Shown: positions 40,444 through 54,400 of the stretch, one piece after another
How positions within the stretch are numbered: the stretch's first letter is position 1
Layout: each line of letters opens with the position of its first letter
Source: Poronia punctata
Taxonomy: Eukaryota > Ascomycota > Sordariomycetes > Xylariales > Xylariaceae
Direction: 5' to 3'
DNA length: 64,000 nucleotides
Assembly (NCBI GenBank): GCA_022579005.1
Contig: MU401592.1
Coordinates: 41,092-105,091 of the forward strand
Translations under genes and position numbers: made by a program
Notes under the pieces: generated by a model
What the model was told of the DNA's origin: nothing
What the model saw: the letters and a program-made list of their open reading frames with translations, nothing else
Databases searched by the model: none

Positions 40444-41734
40444 ACAATTACCGGGATAAAGTCAAGATAGATGACTAGCGTGTAGTCGTTCTTCTGCTTT
40501 GCATTTGCAATAGAAATAACTCAGTGTACAGCGTACATATTATACAAGCTTTATTTTCCCCCTTTTGACCGGACTAACAAAGGGTGTTGCGTGGCTCGCA
40601 AGTGCTATGGATAGTCTGGGTTGTCATTGCGCAAGGGTGATGAATAGGAGTTTGATAGAAATGTAGTCTGACTATCTGGTGACTGCGTAGACTTTGTCTA
40701 AAACTCTATTAATGACATTGTCTTTTATGTATATAATTTCGGGACAATTTATGTGTCAGTGTTACAAGGCCGAGCCACGCCAATCAATGGCTGACCTATC
40801 CAACCAGATCCTCAGGTTGCGTAACAATAAAAGACTGACTGATCGTACCTTATTTACTACAAATTTCTTATACGACTATAGGTATCTTTACATATTCTTA
40901 TGAGAACGCTATCAATCATTTTGAGCCGCAACATGAGCTTCTGTAGATGTGGTACATAGAATAAAGGATCCGAGGGGCTAATGCGAGAACGGTCTATGCA
41001 TAAATGTATGGATGCCCAACTCGGATTCGACGTATCTCGTTGGCGGTACGGTAAAATGTCCCATCTTGAACGAACCTGTCATATTTTTTGTTTTTGTTTT
41101 TGTTTTGGAGGCATAAGGTAGGTAGTTACTGCAATGCAATGCATTGGATAGATTTTGGATGTGTTGTTATTATTGGATAAGGAGGAGGGAAGTGCATGAA
41201 CTTTGAAGTGCGCGCGTCCACTTGGTTAGGTATGCCTCATGCGCTGCCCACGTATGTAGGTTAGGTAGTACGAAGGGTTAGTTTTTGACGACAAGATTGG
41301 TTATGTACTTACCTAATGTATGTACGTGGATCTGAGATGGATAAGGCAGGTATGGTGGTTGGGAATATAAAGTTGGATATCCTCTTCCCATTTCCCTTTC
41401 TTCCTCTTGATAGTAAAACCCATTTTTTATCCCGGATATCTTTCATCTTTTGGATGGGTACCCATCCACTATGAAAGACGTCGAGACTCGAGGTTGAAAT
41501 CCCTAACTACGGTGGATACTCGCTTCCATGGTTATTGTTGAGGGAGTCGGGGTTTGCACGGCGACGACTCACGAGTCTTTCTGTTGCTGGTGTTGTTGTT
41601 GCTGGATGATATGATACTGATTAGGGCATTTTCCTGGTCATTTTGTTGTTGTAGGTATGAAAGAAGGAGAAGGAGAGGGAGAGAGAGAGGGAGAGGGAGA
41701 GGGCGACTTATACGTTTTGGACGATGACATCTTG

Positions 41735-41762
41735 GGATGGATGGATGGATGGATGGATGGAT
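41735..41762 (+). repeat. (GGAT)7 microsatellite
   Basis: Seven uninterrupted GGAT units. Confidence 0.95.
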
Positions 41763-42554
41763 AGACAAGTGAGTGAGTGGTCCTTGTTGTCTCTTAACTA
41801 GTTCGTGGTTTCGTTTTTGACGTGGTTGACGTCTTGCCTAGGTATCACATTTTCGTTTCTTTCTTTCCTATCGAGCAACTCGACTCTACTCGACTTCCAT
41901 TTCGACCTCCCTTCCATAAAGGCCGGGATATAATGGAACAACTCTAATTTACTTGTCTCGTGATGGACTTATCTTTCCTTGATCGACAGGGAGGGTAAAG
42001 AACCTTCTTCTTCTTCTTCTTCTTTGACATATCACGTCCCTTTCTTTTTTCTTCTTCTTCTTCTTCATAACAAACAAACAAACCTTCGACACCATACCCG
42101 ACAATCCGAATCACTATATCTAACCTACCTAGCTTTTACTCGAAGAAGCAAAGGAATCTTTTTTGTTTTTTCTTTCAGCTGGAACGCAAAATCTTCAGCG
42201 CAAAAAAAAAAAGAAGACACGCGAAAATCAAGGTTAGTAAAAAATCGCCCCCAAGTCTGACAAGTCTGCCTCGTGCCCATTTCCTTGTCTTGTCCCTGCA
42301 TGCATGATTGGACTTCCCCTCCCTCGAAAAAATTCCGGCGATAACGAACCCCCCTCCCTCCCTCTCTCTTTCTCTCTCGGGAAAGAAATAAAAATCTACC
42401 GGTATGTACATCATATCATGTACCACCTAGACCTGGATCAGGACGGATGTCTGCCTGTTCTTTATCTTGCGCGGTGCGCATAAGCCTCCAACTTTTTTTG
42501 GTTTTTTTCTTTGCGCCGTCGCGCAAAAAAGGTAATTGAGGGGGAAGAAAGAGG

Positions 42555-42565
42555 TATATAAATAG
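42555..42565 (+). promoter_or_regulatory. Candidate TATA box upstream of the C2H2-like gene
   Basis: TATATAAATAG matches the TATA consensus and lies 377 bases before the first in-frame ATG, which would leave a leader of about 340 nt. Not confirmed by transcript data. Confidence 0.4.
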
Positions 42566-42941
42566 AGCGAGCTGAGTTGGGATTTGTGGATGATATTTTG
42601 TTACTGAAGTTTTAATACTATCATCATCAGAACAACATTTTGGATTTATCAAGAAAGTTTACCAAATAGTTAGATATAGAATTTGTTATATTTTTGAAGG
42701 CATTCCCACGTTCATCGTCATCTACTCGATCTTCAACCTTGGTTTTCCCAAGCAAGCAAGCACCCTCTCAAAACTCCCACACCCAACCGGACTTGTCTTT
42801 CATTTTAACCTTGAACCACTGGGAATCACGAGATATCCACATCCCCTACCCGTGATGACACCAAAGGACCCTAGGACTAGGCGCGAACTAGACTAGGAGA
42901 ATTGTAAAACCTCCGTGGATGCATTCACTCCCGTCTCAGAA

Positions 42942-45034
42942 ATGCTCTGCCGACCTCGACATCTGCTGAATTTTCACTACCCCGCCGAACTGGCCCCAGC
43001 AACATCGAAGTGGTCCGCACGGCATCGAAGAGAAGCCAGCGTCTCACAGACACAGGAACAACTAGCCAATTACCCTCAACTCTTTACCGGTAACCCTGAC
43101 CAATTCTCCTGGAACAGGACAGCAGCTAAGCTCGCAGCCAAGTGGAATAGGACGAGTAAGTCCAAATCCCCTTTGTCCTAGGCCCCTTATCTATGCTCTC
43201 CCGCACCCGGAATGGCCTCGGAGAAGATGATGCAATATAAACAACACAGACTGACTCTTTGATAATCTAGCCAACAAACGTCGTTACCACGGCCTGCGCC
43301 GAAGCATGATCAAACAGTCGTCCTCTGAAGGGCAAAAGTTTCTTAATCTCAGTGTTTCGAAAACGGAGGGAATCCCGATCTTTGTAAGCTACTCTTGACA
43401 CGACCCGTTTCCTACCTGGGGTCTAACTGTGTTAATAGGCTGAACGAGACCCGGCGTATGGCGGTGCGCCACACTCCGGGGAAGCTGACTTATGCAAGGA
43501 ATACCTGAAACAAGGGTACGCGCGACACGGACAGGATCATTCACCGGATCGGCGACTTGACAGAATCACCGACCTTATGGCCCCAGAGGGAAAAGCTGCC
43601 GTCGCCTCGGGACGAATTAACCAGGAAGTCCCAGAGGGAAAGAGGGAACTGACGCCGGAAGAATTCCTCGCTCACAGAAAAGTCGTGTTCGTGGAGAAGA
43701 CCATGGTGGCCTTCCAGAGATGGCTGGACAAAAGACTTGCCATCATCTCCTACACCATCGAAGCAGCTGAAGCCTCGGATAGCCAGAGTAGCGGTAGCGG
43801 TGGTGGTGGCAGCGGTGACTCTCAATACTGGGATGTTGGCGAAAAGGAGTCTGGCGGAGGGGGAAGCCGCCCGCCTAAACGCCAATTCTCGGGCGACAAC
43901 CCGGATGATTTCGCCGGTGGGGACGGTAATGGGCAGGATAGGGGAGGCAACAAGCGTGCTAAGAAAGGTGCGTAAATCTTTTTCCGATAAGATGCCACGA
44001 ATACCAAGCAAAAACTAACCACTTCATGACGAAAAGACGCCGAGCCAGAAGCAATATTCGCCTGCCCATTCCACAAGCACAACCCAAAGATGCATAGGAG
44101 GGCCGGATGCGTAACGGGTGGATGGAAAACCATCCACAGACTCAAGTAAGTTCCTGTGGAAGGGGACGTACCTAAAAAAGATAGCTAACCGCGGCGGCCG
44201 TCTAGGGAACATCTATATCGAGTGCATCTCTTGCCGAAGCATAACTGTCCAAGATGCCAAGAGCCCTTCGCTTGTGATAAAGCACTTCAGGACCACCTCC
44301 GTGCCGATGAGCCCTGCAAGAAGAGAAATATGGTGCTGGAGGAGGGCATCGACCTGGACACGGAGAAGAAGCTCCGAGAGAGAAAGAAGCACAATTCCAG
44401 CGAAACGGAGACGCAGCGATGGAAGGATATTTACTTATTGCTGTTCCCAAGCGCGGATCGAGACGCTATCCCAAGTCCATGTAAGCTTTTAACCACCCTC
44501 ATCCCCTACCGTAGCTGCCCACCAACATATGCTGACGCGTCAAAAGATCGCGACTACGACGGAGTCAAAAGACGCTCCACCCGCGAGAACTTCAAGCGGG
44601 TAGAGAAGCACCTCAAGAAGGAGCTCCCACAGATTGTCAAGAAGAAGCTGGTCAAACGGGTGGGGGTCATGGAGGATAAACTGCTGAATGAGATGAACGA
44701 CCTCGTTCGCCATAGTGTGGTCGAGTGCATGAAGGCACTTCTGCAGGACGATACGTCCTCACCGACATCTGCCCAGACATCTAGGGCGACCACGCCGGGC
44801 TTGATGCCAGTGGCCGACGACGCACCGGCGCCGCCCCACGACCAGGCCGGCTCCGAGTACGAATTCGACATGGGCGAATATCTCAACAGCGAGGACTTGG
44901 ATATCTTCGGTATCGGATCCCTAGGATACGCCAATTTTGCACCTGAGACAGATGACGGGAGAAACATGTACGGCACGGACAAATTATCTGACTCGGGCTA
45001 TGGCTCGTCTACCACTCTGACGGCTAGTTACTAG
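42942..45034 (+). CDS. Fungal C2H2-type zinc-finger-like protein, function unknown
   Basis: Six exons: 42942-43155, 43271-43383, 43439-43967, 44037-44145, 44206-44480 and 44547-45034. They give 575 residues with frame kept at all junctions. From about residue 292 the protein reads FACPFHKHNP...KEHLYRVHLLPKHNCPRC...FACDKALQDHLRADEPC, a pair of C2H2-like modules found in a large, uncharacterised group of ascomycete proteins. A charged helix region (RERKKHNSSETETQRWKDIYLLLFP) and a second Lys-rich stretch follow. The C-terminus is acidic and Ser-rich. The middle has Gly/Ser-rich low complexity (SSGSGGGGSGDS). The start is the first ATG after an in-frame TAG at 42894. The last intron (44481-44546, 66 nt) is a multiple of three without stops; splicing gives PSPYRDYDG, the form expected for the family. 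DNA binding is plausible but unproven. Confidence 0.8.
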
Positions 45035-48000
45035 CGATAGGCCTTCTGCCAGTAAGAAAGTGTCTATTGGTAGTGAGGCCCAAGCAGATCCGAGCTTGTT
45101 GATTGCGATACTCGATGGCCCGTTCCGATTGTTTACCAACCTCGTCCGTATTTCTTATGTCCTGTGCGTTTGAAAAATTGTTTTCTCGTGTTTGGTTGAG
45201 GGCCGGCCGCTTGGGTTAGATAATCAAGTAACTGTAGGTAGCTACTACCGAGGTTGCATATCGAGACCCGCAGTTTATGAAGCATCGAGGAGACTGCAGC
45301 TGGCTTGCGTCATTGTACATCTTCGCGAGTCGCCTTGCGATTACGGAAGCTCCCTGTGTAGTCTCAAGAAGTCTTATGTCATCAATAACTTGCAACTGGT
45401 GAGGTAGTCGGGGTGGCTTGAATCAGCGGGAAAAAGTAGGACCACCAAAGGCCATAGCTTCCAATTTGGCAACGTCCTGGCATTTTCTGCAAGCCTGAAA
45501 CTACACCTATATCCATGTAATCTAGGGACATGATGTATGCATGTTCGTGTAGTCGACTACCAAGTATAAGCAAGGCTCATCTATGTCTGTAATCAAACCC
45601 ATAGGACACGGGAAGCGTTACACTACCAATGGTTAAGTAGCGGGGGTGGTTTGTATGTGATAGAATGAGAATTTTCACTCCCCTTTGCTTCATCTAGAGT
45701 AGAATAAGTGGAATTGGCTCGCTAGCTAGGATCGATACGACTTCATATCTGTACCTGTGCTACCTGGCTCCGAAAGGATCCCATGCTCCTGATCCTGGGT
45801 AGGTCTCTCGCCGGGCCGGTAGATAGCGAAGGACCGGCGTGTCATGTCAGTTACCTGACTATGACGTCGAAGGGACATGTCGATGTATAGTAATGATGAG
45901 GTCGATATTGGCCTAACAATATTCACGACAAGTTGGAAGCGAAAAGTTGATCTGGAGAAAATGTAAAGGTTAGAGACAAAGAGATGAAGACCGGTCAGTG
46001 ATCATTGATAATGATGTTGCGATGCAAAGACGAGGTCCGTGGACTATGAGCAAATGACGTGGGGGCAGAGCATTAGTCATGACTCATTTGTATCACAGGA
46101 TGTTTATCGCCAGTGCTGCAATGATCTGATGTTGCTCGTGGGCCGGTAACCAGGAACACAAGGTTAGACGCATACTCTTATGTGTACTACATACCTTTTA
46201 AAAGTAAAAATCTAAAAAGGAAACCGACTATGCAACGTAGGGGGGGAATGTCATTCGTCGTTTCCTGTACAGCTTCAGCCAGTGTAAGATGAAAAGATCA
46301 CCTCAGCACCTATACTGCAATTGAACACAAGCGAACGGAAGAGCATGGGACTGGTGGGTTCAAGAAATATTTGCTTCATGGGAGACTCTTCATGAGCGTT
46401 ACTTGTGATGATGCTCCTATGATATTAGAAGACAACACAAGAGCCTTCGGGACAACGTCGAGGTCTTTGCATGGTCGATGATAAAGGGCATGTTTATATT
46501 AAGTCGAGGAAGTTTTAAGGTTCTTGTTTAGTTCCGCAGCTGCATGCTTTCCTGAGATCTCGAGGCGCGGGTTGCATGTCGTTCCGGGCATGCCAGCCTG
46601 CCATGTTGGCACGACGCGCATACCTACTCCACGATATAACATTTTGTAAGAACAGGCAATCATTACCAAGTACGAGTAGATGTAGATCTATTTAGGGTGA
46701 TCCACCCGGAATAACCGCCAAGCTTATCCGGGGCACGACCCACTTATCTTATAGCTAGATCAGCTACCTATTATCTAGGTACTGTAAAGTATACTTGTAC
46801 TCTACTCGTAGTCTACATATCTAGCGTGATAGGGCCTGGTGAATTTCTCCTTTCGAGGTCTTTGGGGAAAACTTTCTAATTCATCATTACTCGTACTAAT
46901 GTGCCGATGAGAACCCGGCTTCTATACGGATGGGTAGGATTGCCAACCTGAGGATCCCGTATGTATTCCCCCAAGGTAATGTAATGCTGTGGAGTAGCTT
47001 TGATGGGTGCAATCAAGACCCCTAGAGCCTACCTAACCTAGAGGAGACATGCACCTACGAGTAGAAAGAGAACAGGTACCGACTTCCTATTTTGAACTTA
47101 CACTATTGAGTTTTTTGAAGATATCGTTCGTCCTCTATAAACTAGGTAGATTATCTTGATATTGACATTTACACAAAGGCTTGTCTTGGGCTAGGCATTC
47201 TGATTCAGGAGAACAAGCATGTGCCAAAGTTGAAAAAAGGGGCTTCTGATTTGTACCATTCGCTTTTGGTTGCACTCGTATTAAAGTAGCCCCTTTGTGC
47301 AACAATACCCGTGTTAAGTGGAAAGATGGTCTTGGCAGGCACGGGCTGACTCTATCCCCAGTATTTGGATCTCAACTTCCCAAAGTACTTTGGCTTGCTT
47401 GAGGTAACGAAACAATGTACGTGTATTTACAAAACAGGCTTAGGCATCTTTGTTCGGTTTGGACTGGAGATGTACTGTGCCTAGAGATTTTACGCAGTAA
47501 CGAGGACTCTTCCATGTTCAAAACCTGAGGAGTCCAACGAAAAGTTGTTGTGCAACGATTGTCTTCTTTGATCGGAGGCAATACTTACCAGGAAATAATT
47601 ATGATAAGTTGATTATTACACGTACATTTGCAGTGAGAGGTCATTTGCAGTAATACCTAATAAGGCTGATGTGCCCCGTGTTCTACACTTTTTATTTGCT
47701 GTTGGTTGTTTTGCACCTTTAGTCTCAACAGTCCCTGGCAACCTCTAATTTCGATCCATTTGTTCTGCCATTAGGAAGCTCGCTTGTTCCCTCTTCCGAA
47801 TTTCCGGCCTCATTGCCTGCTTTTTGACCCGATACCCTCCTGCGTGTAGAATAATAATAATAGCAGTTGTCTGGCGCTTTTTACGCCCTGCATTACGGAG
47901 TCCTGAGCAGCGTCGTCGCTATTTACTCGACTATCGATCACCAGGTGTCGCCCTTCCCTGAACCCTTCTTCGATCTGGAACATACGAGCGACATCAACGA

Positions 48001-48450
48001 CGGGACGGAAGTATTACGAGTCCAAGCAGTGGAAGACGATCGAGAAAGGGATAGTACAATTGGACAACATCCAGGCGGCTTGCCACAAATATTTGTCCGA
48101 GTTGGAACATCACAGCTTCTCATCAGCTGTACAACAGCAACCCAAAAGGTACCGGTCCAGCTCAACCGCAAGGGCATTGCAGTGCGGCGTCAGTGCAGCA
48201 CGGCATATCGCGACTGCGCCGCATGTGTTAGCAGATCATAGCAATAGCGTATCGTAGCGCAAACACACAGCATCTAATTGTACGCGCACCAGGTTCGGTC
48301 AATCCTGGACCATCCGACGACCTTCCCACCTTCGACCTCGTGCAGCGGCCGAACAGTGCACAATTTGAACGACTTCGTATTTCCATATCGATATCCCTCC
48401 CGCCTCATGCGGTTGACCGACCCGCAGCCTCCGTGCGACCCACTGCTCCA
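45035..48450. other. Intergenic region and leader of the DOCK gene
   Basis: About 3.4 kb without a recognisable gene. TACTCGTA-type 8-mers lie at 46671, 46803, 46888 and 47056. From about 47880 the base composition becomes coding-like and a 124-codon frame is open at 47867-48241, but it shows no family sequence and does not run into the DOCK frame; I read it as 5' leader. Confidence 0.5.
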
Positions 48451-51400
48451 ATGCCCTGGCAACCGCTGCCTCGTATCGTCTTTGCCGTCGCAATCTACCC
48501 TTTCGACTGCAAAGGAAAAGACGAATTACCACTTCAAATTGGCGATGACCTCTACATAATTGAAGAAACACCTGATGGCGAGTGGTTGCGCGGCTACCTA
48601 CTAGCGCCGCCATCCCTTCTAGCTGGCCTGACATCAGTCAGAGGTCAACCACTCGCGGCCCGCGTGTTTTCCGGCATATTTCCTCGCGCCTGTGTGGAAA
48701 TACGTGAGGTTCTGGGCGACGGAGATGGCGACGGTCAGGATGGCTCGCAGGGAGACAGCGACTCAAGAAAAAGTGGCGTTGCGCCGGCCAAGGAAAAGTT
48801 GGATTCGAATGGGCACGTGAAAAAGATTAAGCGCAAAGAACGGCCTCGGTCACACCACGACTCCTTACAACACAATGCGCAGGGCGAAAGCGCTCGGCCG
48901 GGCTCGGGGGGGCACAAACCGCCTGCCCCTGTTCCTATGCTGTGGTTGGGTGATGAGACGCTGTCGTTGATAAACGAACCTCTTATCGACGAGATCGCTT
49001 CCTGCCTACGGGAGTGGCATTCAACCAATTTTCACGAACTACTCCTGACGCGGCAATACGGAAAGCTCGAGAAGGTGTCCCAGCTGATCCAGACCATCGA
49101 CTTGGCCCGGCGCCAGTTACTCCATAACCTCTTGACGAACCGCGAGGCCGCTGCTCTCCGAGAGAAAACGGTCTGGGATTTGGTGCAAGGGAATAAGCTA
49201 TGCGGCGGCGAGGTAATTGTGCGAGATCCGGCACAGCGCGGGAGAGTCCTCGTTGGCGATGACTCGGTTATAGAGATTACCAGATTGCAGTCCGTCATGA
49301 GCCTACTAGACGAGCCCCCGCTCCCCCACGTGGAGCCCACGGCCTTGCACCATCTGATGGTCGATCTCAAGAGCTTCGCGGGATCAACAAACGAATCCGC
49401 CACCTTGGACCTCTTTCTGGTTTCCAAGTCGGTTGGCGGGTCACTGACCACGCTCACCGAGACCTACACAGTTGAGGTACCGGCTGGGGGTACGATGGGA
49501 TACATGACAAATGAGCCGCTTATGCGCACCTTGTTCACGGATCTTTCTTCGGCCGACATAGGGGATGGTCCATCTTCGGACTCGGAATTGATACTTGTGG
49601 TCAAAGTTCGCGCACCGCAGCAAATCTTTGTTGGCAAACCGGCCTCGAGGACTGGATCTTTTGGGCCACCAAATATGCAGTATCCAAAGGACAAGCCGAC
49701 GTCCTCTGGGGGCTCCAAAGCTTCTAGGAGAAGCATGATGTGGGGCACAACCAGATCGGCCTTCTCCAGAGGAGGTGTTAGACTTGATTCCCTCTCCGAG
49801 CATCCGGACGAACAACCTCAAACTGGGCATGACCCACTACGCGATGGGACAGCGCCCCCGAGCACGGCAGGGTCAGTTCCGGGGCGCAGATCGGTGGAAG
49901 GCTCCCAACACCAACAAGTCCACATAAGTGCAAATCGGTTGGTGGGTGTCGGCGTGCTCAGCCTCAAGTCTTTGCTAAAAGAAGAGAGTGAATCGGAAAA
50001 GGTGGTTACTATATGGGCGCCGAGTCCGAGTCCGAGTCCGATGGCTAGCGCCGACAAGCTGAACGGGACAAGAGGATGGGAAAGTCTAGTTCGTGACGTA
50101 TTAGAGAACAATAGTGGACAGTACGAGAAATCGAAAAGGGCGGAAAGGTTGCTTGTGCAACTGAAGCCGTTTAGCCATACCGACGCCGACGTACTTATCA
50201 ACGCTACCCCCACTCTTCTGTCTGGCGTGAGCAAGACCAACAAGATGGGATTCTCCGGAGCGCCGACCAAACCGAGATCGGATATCTACATCACGATCGA
50301 CGAGGCCCTTCTGGGACGGCAGAACCTCCTGTCTCGTTACGGTGGGAGTGCTACCCCTATTTCGAGTAATATGACTGGGAACAATCTGGTGGTTTCAGTC
50401 AATGTGCGCCGGCAGTCGGGAGAGCGGATCGAGGGTTGCATATACCCATCTTCCAACTCACAGCCGTTCACGACTTGGACATCGTTTGCCGTGCAACGTG
50501 GCGAGCAATGGAGCCAGACTCTGCGCTTGTCACTCTCTCCGCCAGACGTCACCACTTCGCACCTTGTACTTACCGTGTCTGAGCTGCCCAACACGCCGTT
50601 TGCCATGGCATATTTGCCTCTTTGGGATCAACAAGCGTTCATCAGCGACGGCCTCCACTCGTTGCTTTTGTACCGGATCGACGAGCATACTCAGAGTGCG
50701 CAGCCTGATCCTGTAGGCAAAGGCGGATACTTGACTCTTCCCTGGTGCGCGCGCAGTGACCCTGAAGTGACGGGGCCGCTCGCGATCCTCCGGGTGGAAA
50801 CATATCTTTGCAGCACTCGGTTCTCGCAGGATCGCACCATTCTCGGCCTTTTGAAATGGAAAGAGTTCCCGAAAAATGAAATTCCCGCATTGCTCCGTCA
50901 ACTCATTTTCGTGCCAGAAATCGAAGTTGTCAAGCTTCTCAGCAACGTGCTAGACTCTCTCTTCGGCATCCTCGTGGAAAACCAGGGGAATGATGAGTTC
51001 GAAGACTTGGTGTTCACGGCATTGGTCAGGGTGCTCGGTATAGTTCATGATCGCCGGTTTAATGTAAGCCCACTTGTTGATCAGTATGCTGAAAGCAAGT
51101 TTAATTACCCCTTTGCCACGCCTTGCCTCGTCAGGTCTTTCACCAGGCTTCTCACCAAGCCAACTGAGCCCGAGACAGCTAGGAAGCTCCGTGCGACGTT
51201 GAAAGTGGTGCGCCATATTCTGAAGTTCATCACGCATGCCAGGGGCCAGCAGAAGGTCAAGGAAGCCGGGATCGGGATAACTAGTTCAAGTTCCAACTTT
51301 ACCAGGCATTTGCAGAGTATCTTCAAAGCGCTCGATTCCATGATGCGCAGTACCGCGCCCGTTCTTGTCGGCAGCCAGACCCTAGCCGTTCAGCATTTCC

Positions 51401-54400
51401 ATACCTGGTTACCCGAGCTCATGGGTCTGCTGACTACCGAAGAGATTCTTCACATCGCCATAGACTTTATGGACTCGTGTGCTTTGGTCAAGGGGAAGCT
51501 CGTGCTGTACAAGCTCATCCTGATCATCAACTACTCCAAACTAGACATCTTCTCGCATCCCGAACAGCGGTCAGCGTTGAGCGCTAATACAGTCAGATGG
51601 ATTGCGCCGCATTGGGGGCAGACTGATCAAGTGACGGAGCAATGGAGGGATCAGGTGCGACTGTGTTGCTCGGTCCTAGCAAGCCAGATAGACTACCTAA
51701 ACTCGGAGACGCCTGACTATATACCCAAGATAGTCGACTCCTTCCAGGCTATACTATCGACTAAGCGAAAAGCTAAAGACCGGCTTTCGCTTCTATTCCC
51801 GACTTCGTATCCCTTTCCCAGTAAAGCATTGCCCGGCGACCCGGTTGAGTTTGACGAGGCCCTAATTGAACTATCCGCTTTATTATCTGCGGCATCCAAC
51901 TCGCCCAACGGGATGCAGCTCGAGCTCTCCGTCGACGACATCCCGACAGTCCTGAAAAACACGCTTCAAGTTCATCTGGCCATCCTACAAGGCAAAGCCT
52001 TCCCCTCGACCTGGCTCAGCGTCTACACATACCACCACAGGTCCACCATGAAGATACTGCAGTATATCGCTAGCATCCTCTTGGAATCCGCTCTACCAGA
52101 TCCGGATGATGCCGAGGACTTTGACACGGAGCTCTGGCGCCTGTTCTTCACAACGCTTCTCAAGCTCGTAAGTAGTGGCTGTCTTGCACTGGAGACATTT
52201 CCGGAGCAAAAGAGGAGGGCAGTCTGGAAGATCGCTGGGGATGTACGAGAGCACGGCGCAGAGTTGCTCAGACGAACGTGGGAGTCGGTCGGCTGGGACA
52301 CCGCGCCAGATGAGCGGATACGCTACGGCCTGACAAAGATGGGCGGTTACCAAGTTCAATACGTCCCATCACTGGTCGGCCCAATCGTTGAGCTTTGCCT
52401 CAGTGTTCATAACGATCTTCGAAAAGTGGCAGTCGAGGTTCTGCAGACGATGATCGTCAGTGAATGGAATCTGAGTGAGGATCTCTCCGTCATCCAAACG
52501 GAAATGATTGACTGTCTGGACTTGTTCTTCAAGGACCAGGCGATGACCGAGAGCATCATGCAGAAAGAAATCATCGGGGAGCTCCTCGGCCGCTTCGAGC
52601 CCCTTTCTCAGGTCGAAGATGACCCCCTATATGCTGCTTTTGGGGTTTTGATCGATACCCTGGGTCAGTTTCTAGATCTGCTGGTGGCAGTCCACAGCGG
52701 GGACGTCAGTGGGGACGAAGCATCTCGTCTTATCAACCGTCTTCGGTTGATGGAGTTTCTCCGAGATATGCACAAAGAGGAAATATTTGTCCGATACGTG
52801 CACCAGCTCGCGTCGCTACAACGAGGCATAGGGAACCATACCGAGGCTGGACTGGCGCTTCGGCTTCATGCTGACTTGTATGATTGGGATCCCTCCGCCA
52901 CGACACCTGCCCTATCCGAGCCGAATTTCCCCCAACAGTCACATTTTGAACGGAAAGAGCTCATCTTCTTTGACATGATCAAGCACTTTGAGGACGGCGA
53001 GGCTTGGAGCAGTGCACTAGCCGCCTATCATGAACTGAGGACGCAGTACGAGAGCAACGTCTTTGATTTCGCCAAGCTAGCAAGGACAGAACGGGCCATT
53101 GCCACAGTCTATGACACTTTAGCCAAGTGCGACAAGTTCGTGCCAAAATACTTCAAGGTCGTGTTCAAGGGTCTCGGCTTCCCGGTCAGTCTACAAGAAA
53201 AGGCATTTATCTATCAAGGTTCGGCCAACGAGCGGACAACCGCCTTCACCGATCGCATGCAGGAACAGTATCCCGCCGCCCATCTTCTCACCAACGGGGA
53301 CGTGGATAGCGAGGTTGAGGGGCAGTATCTGGTCATCTCGGCAGTGTCTCCCCATCGTGACCTGACCCATACGGTGTTCCAGCGGATTCGGGTCGCACAC
53401 CCGATCCGTGACTTTCTGCTTTCGAGCAACCCACAGACATTCTCCGTCTCCTCGAAGCGCAATACAAGCGGACCTGTGACGGGACACTATGCCGAGAAGA
53501 TTGTCTACACCACGGCCGAGCCGTTCCCCTCCATCTTGCGACGTAGTGAGATTGTCCAAGTTGACCACATTCAGCTGAACGCGTACGAGACCGGCCTTGA
53601 GCGCATTGTGCGGAAAACGCAAGAAATGACGGCGGTCGAACGGCAATTGGCCGAAAACGAAAACAGCAACGACCTCGCACAGCTCATGGTCGGTGCCATC
53701 TCGGTCTCTGTTCTTCCCGAGTCGGAGAACAGTGTTGCTGGGTACCGAAAGTTATTACCGACTGCAGTTGCCGATGAGGATGAAGACGATGACAATGACG
53801 ACGATGAAATAGAGCCTGAGTTTAACGAACAGGAAAATGCCATCCGGGTTGCTTTGATCGATCACGCGGTTATGATCAAGCGTAGCTTAAACAGCTTCTC
53901 GCGCAGCTCGAATCCTATTCTGGTCAAGGCCTATCAGGATTTATACCCACGTAAGTATAAAAAGTCAGATGAATATTACAGTGGAGTCAATCAATGTCCT
54001 AACGCCATTCCCAGATTTCACCTCTACGTTCGGGCCAGAAATTGCCGTTTTCGCACCCCCTCGGCAGCAGAAAGATTCCCCCCCTAGTGTCTCATCGCCC
54101 TGGAGGCGATCTACTCCGACCACCGAGGACGGAATAGGAAAGGAAACGCCACGGACCTCGCTGACTAACGGTACAGCTATCGTAGAAGAGGCATCCGCTG
54201 TAAGGCCTATATCGTTGCGCCAGCGTGGTGCTCGGCTCAGCGTCATGGGCGGCAAGATAAAGGGATCCCAGCCATCGAGCGCCGACGTGTCGAGCGGGTT
54301 GCCAAGCATTGCAGACATGAGTGAATCCACCAGCCAATACAGCAAGAATATGGAAAACCCGACTCGAACGCTGCGTGCACAGTCGAGTCACACCAGCTCG

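Larger units (their letters stand above)
40444..42941. other. Intergenic region and leader of the next gene
   Basis: About 2.5 kb with microsatellites: GAGAGG runs at 41665-41702, (GGAT)7 at 41735-41762, and (TTC)n tracts at about 42002-42066. Pyrimidine-rich stretches at 41985-42200 and a TATA-like box at 42555 point to the promoter of the gene at 42942. I see no coding gene. Confidence 0.55.

Noticed and set aside
47867..48241. 124-codon ORF before the DOCK gene
   Set aside because: No family similarity, not joined in frame to the DOCK exon, so read as 5' leader.
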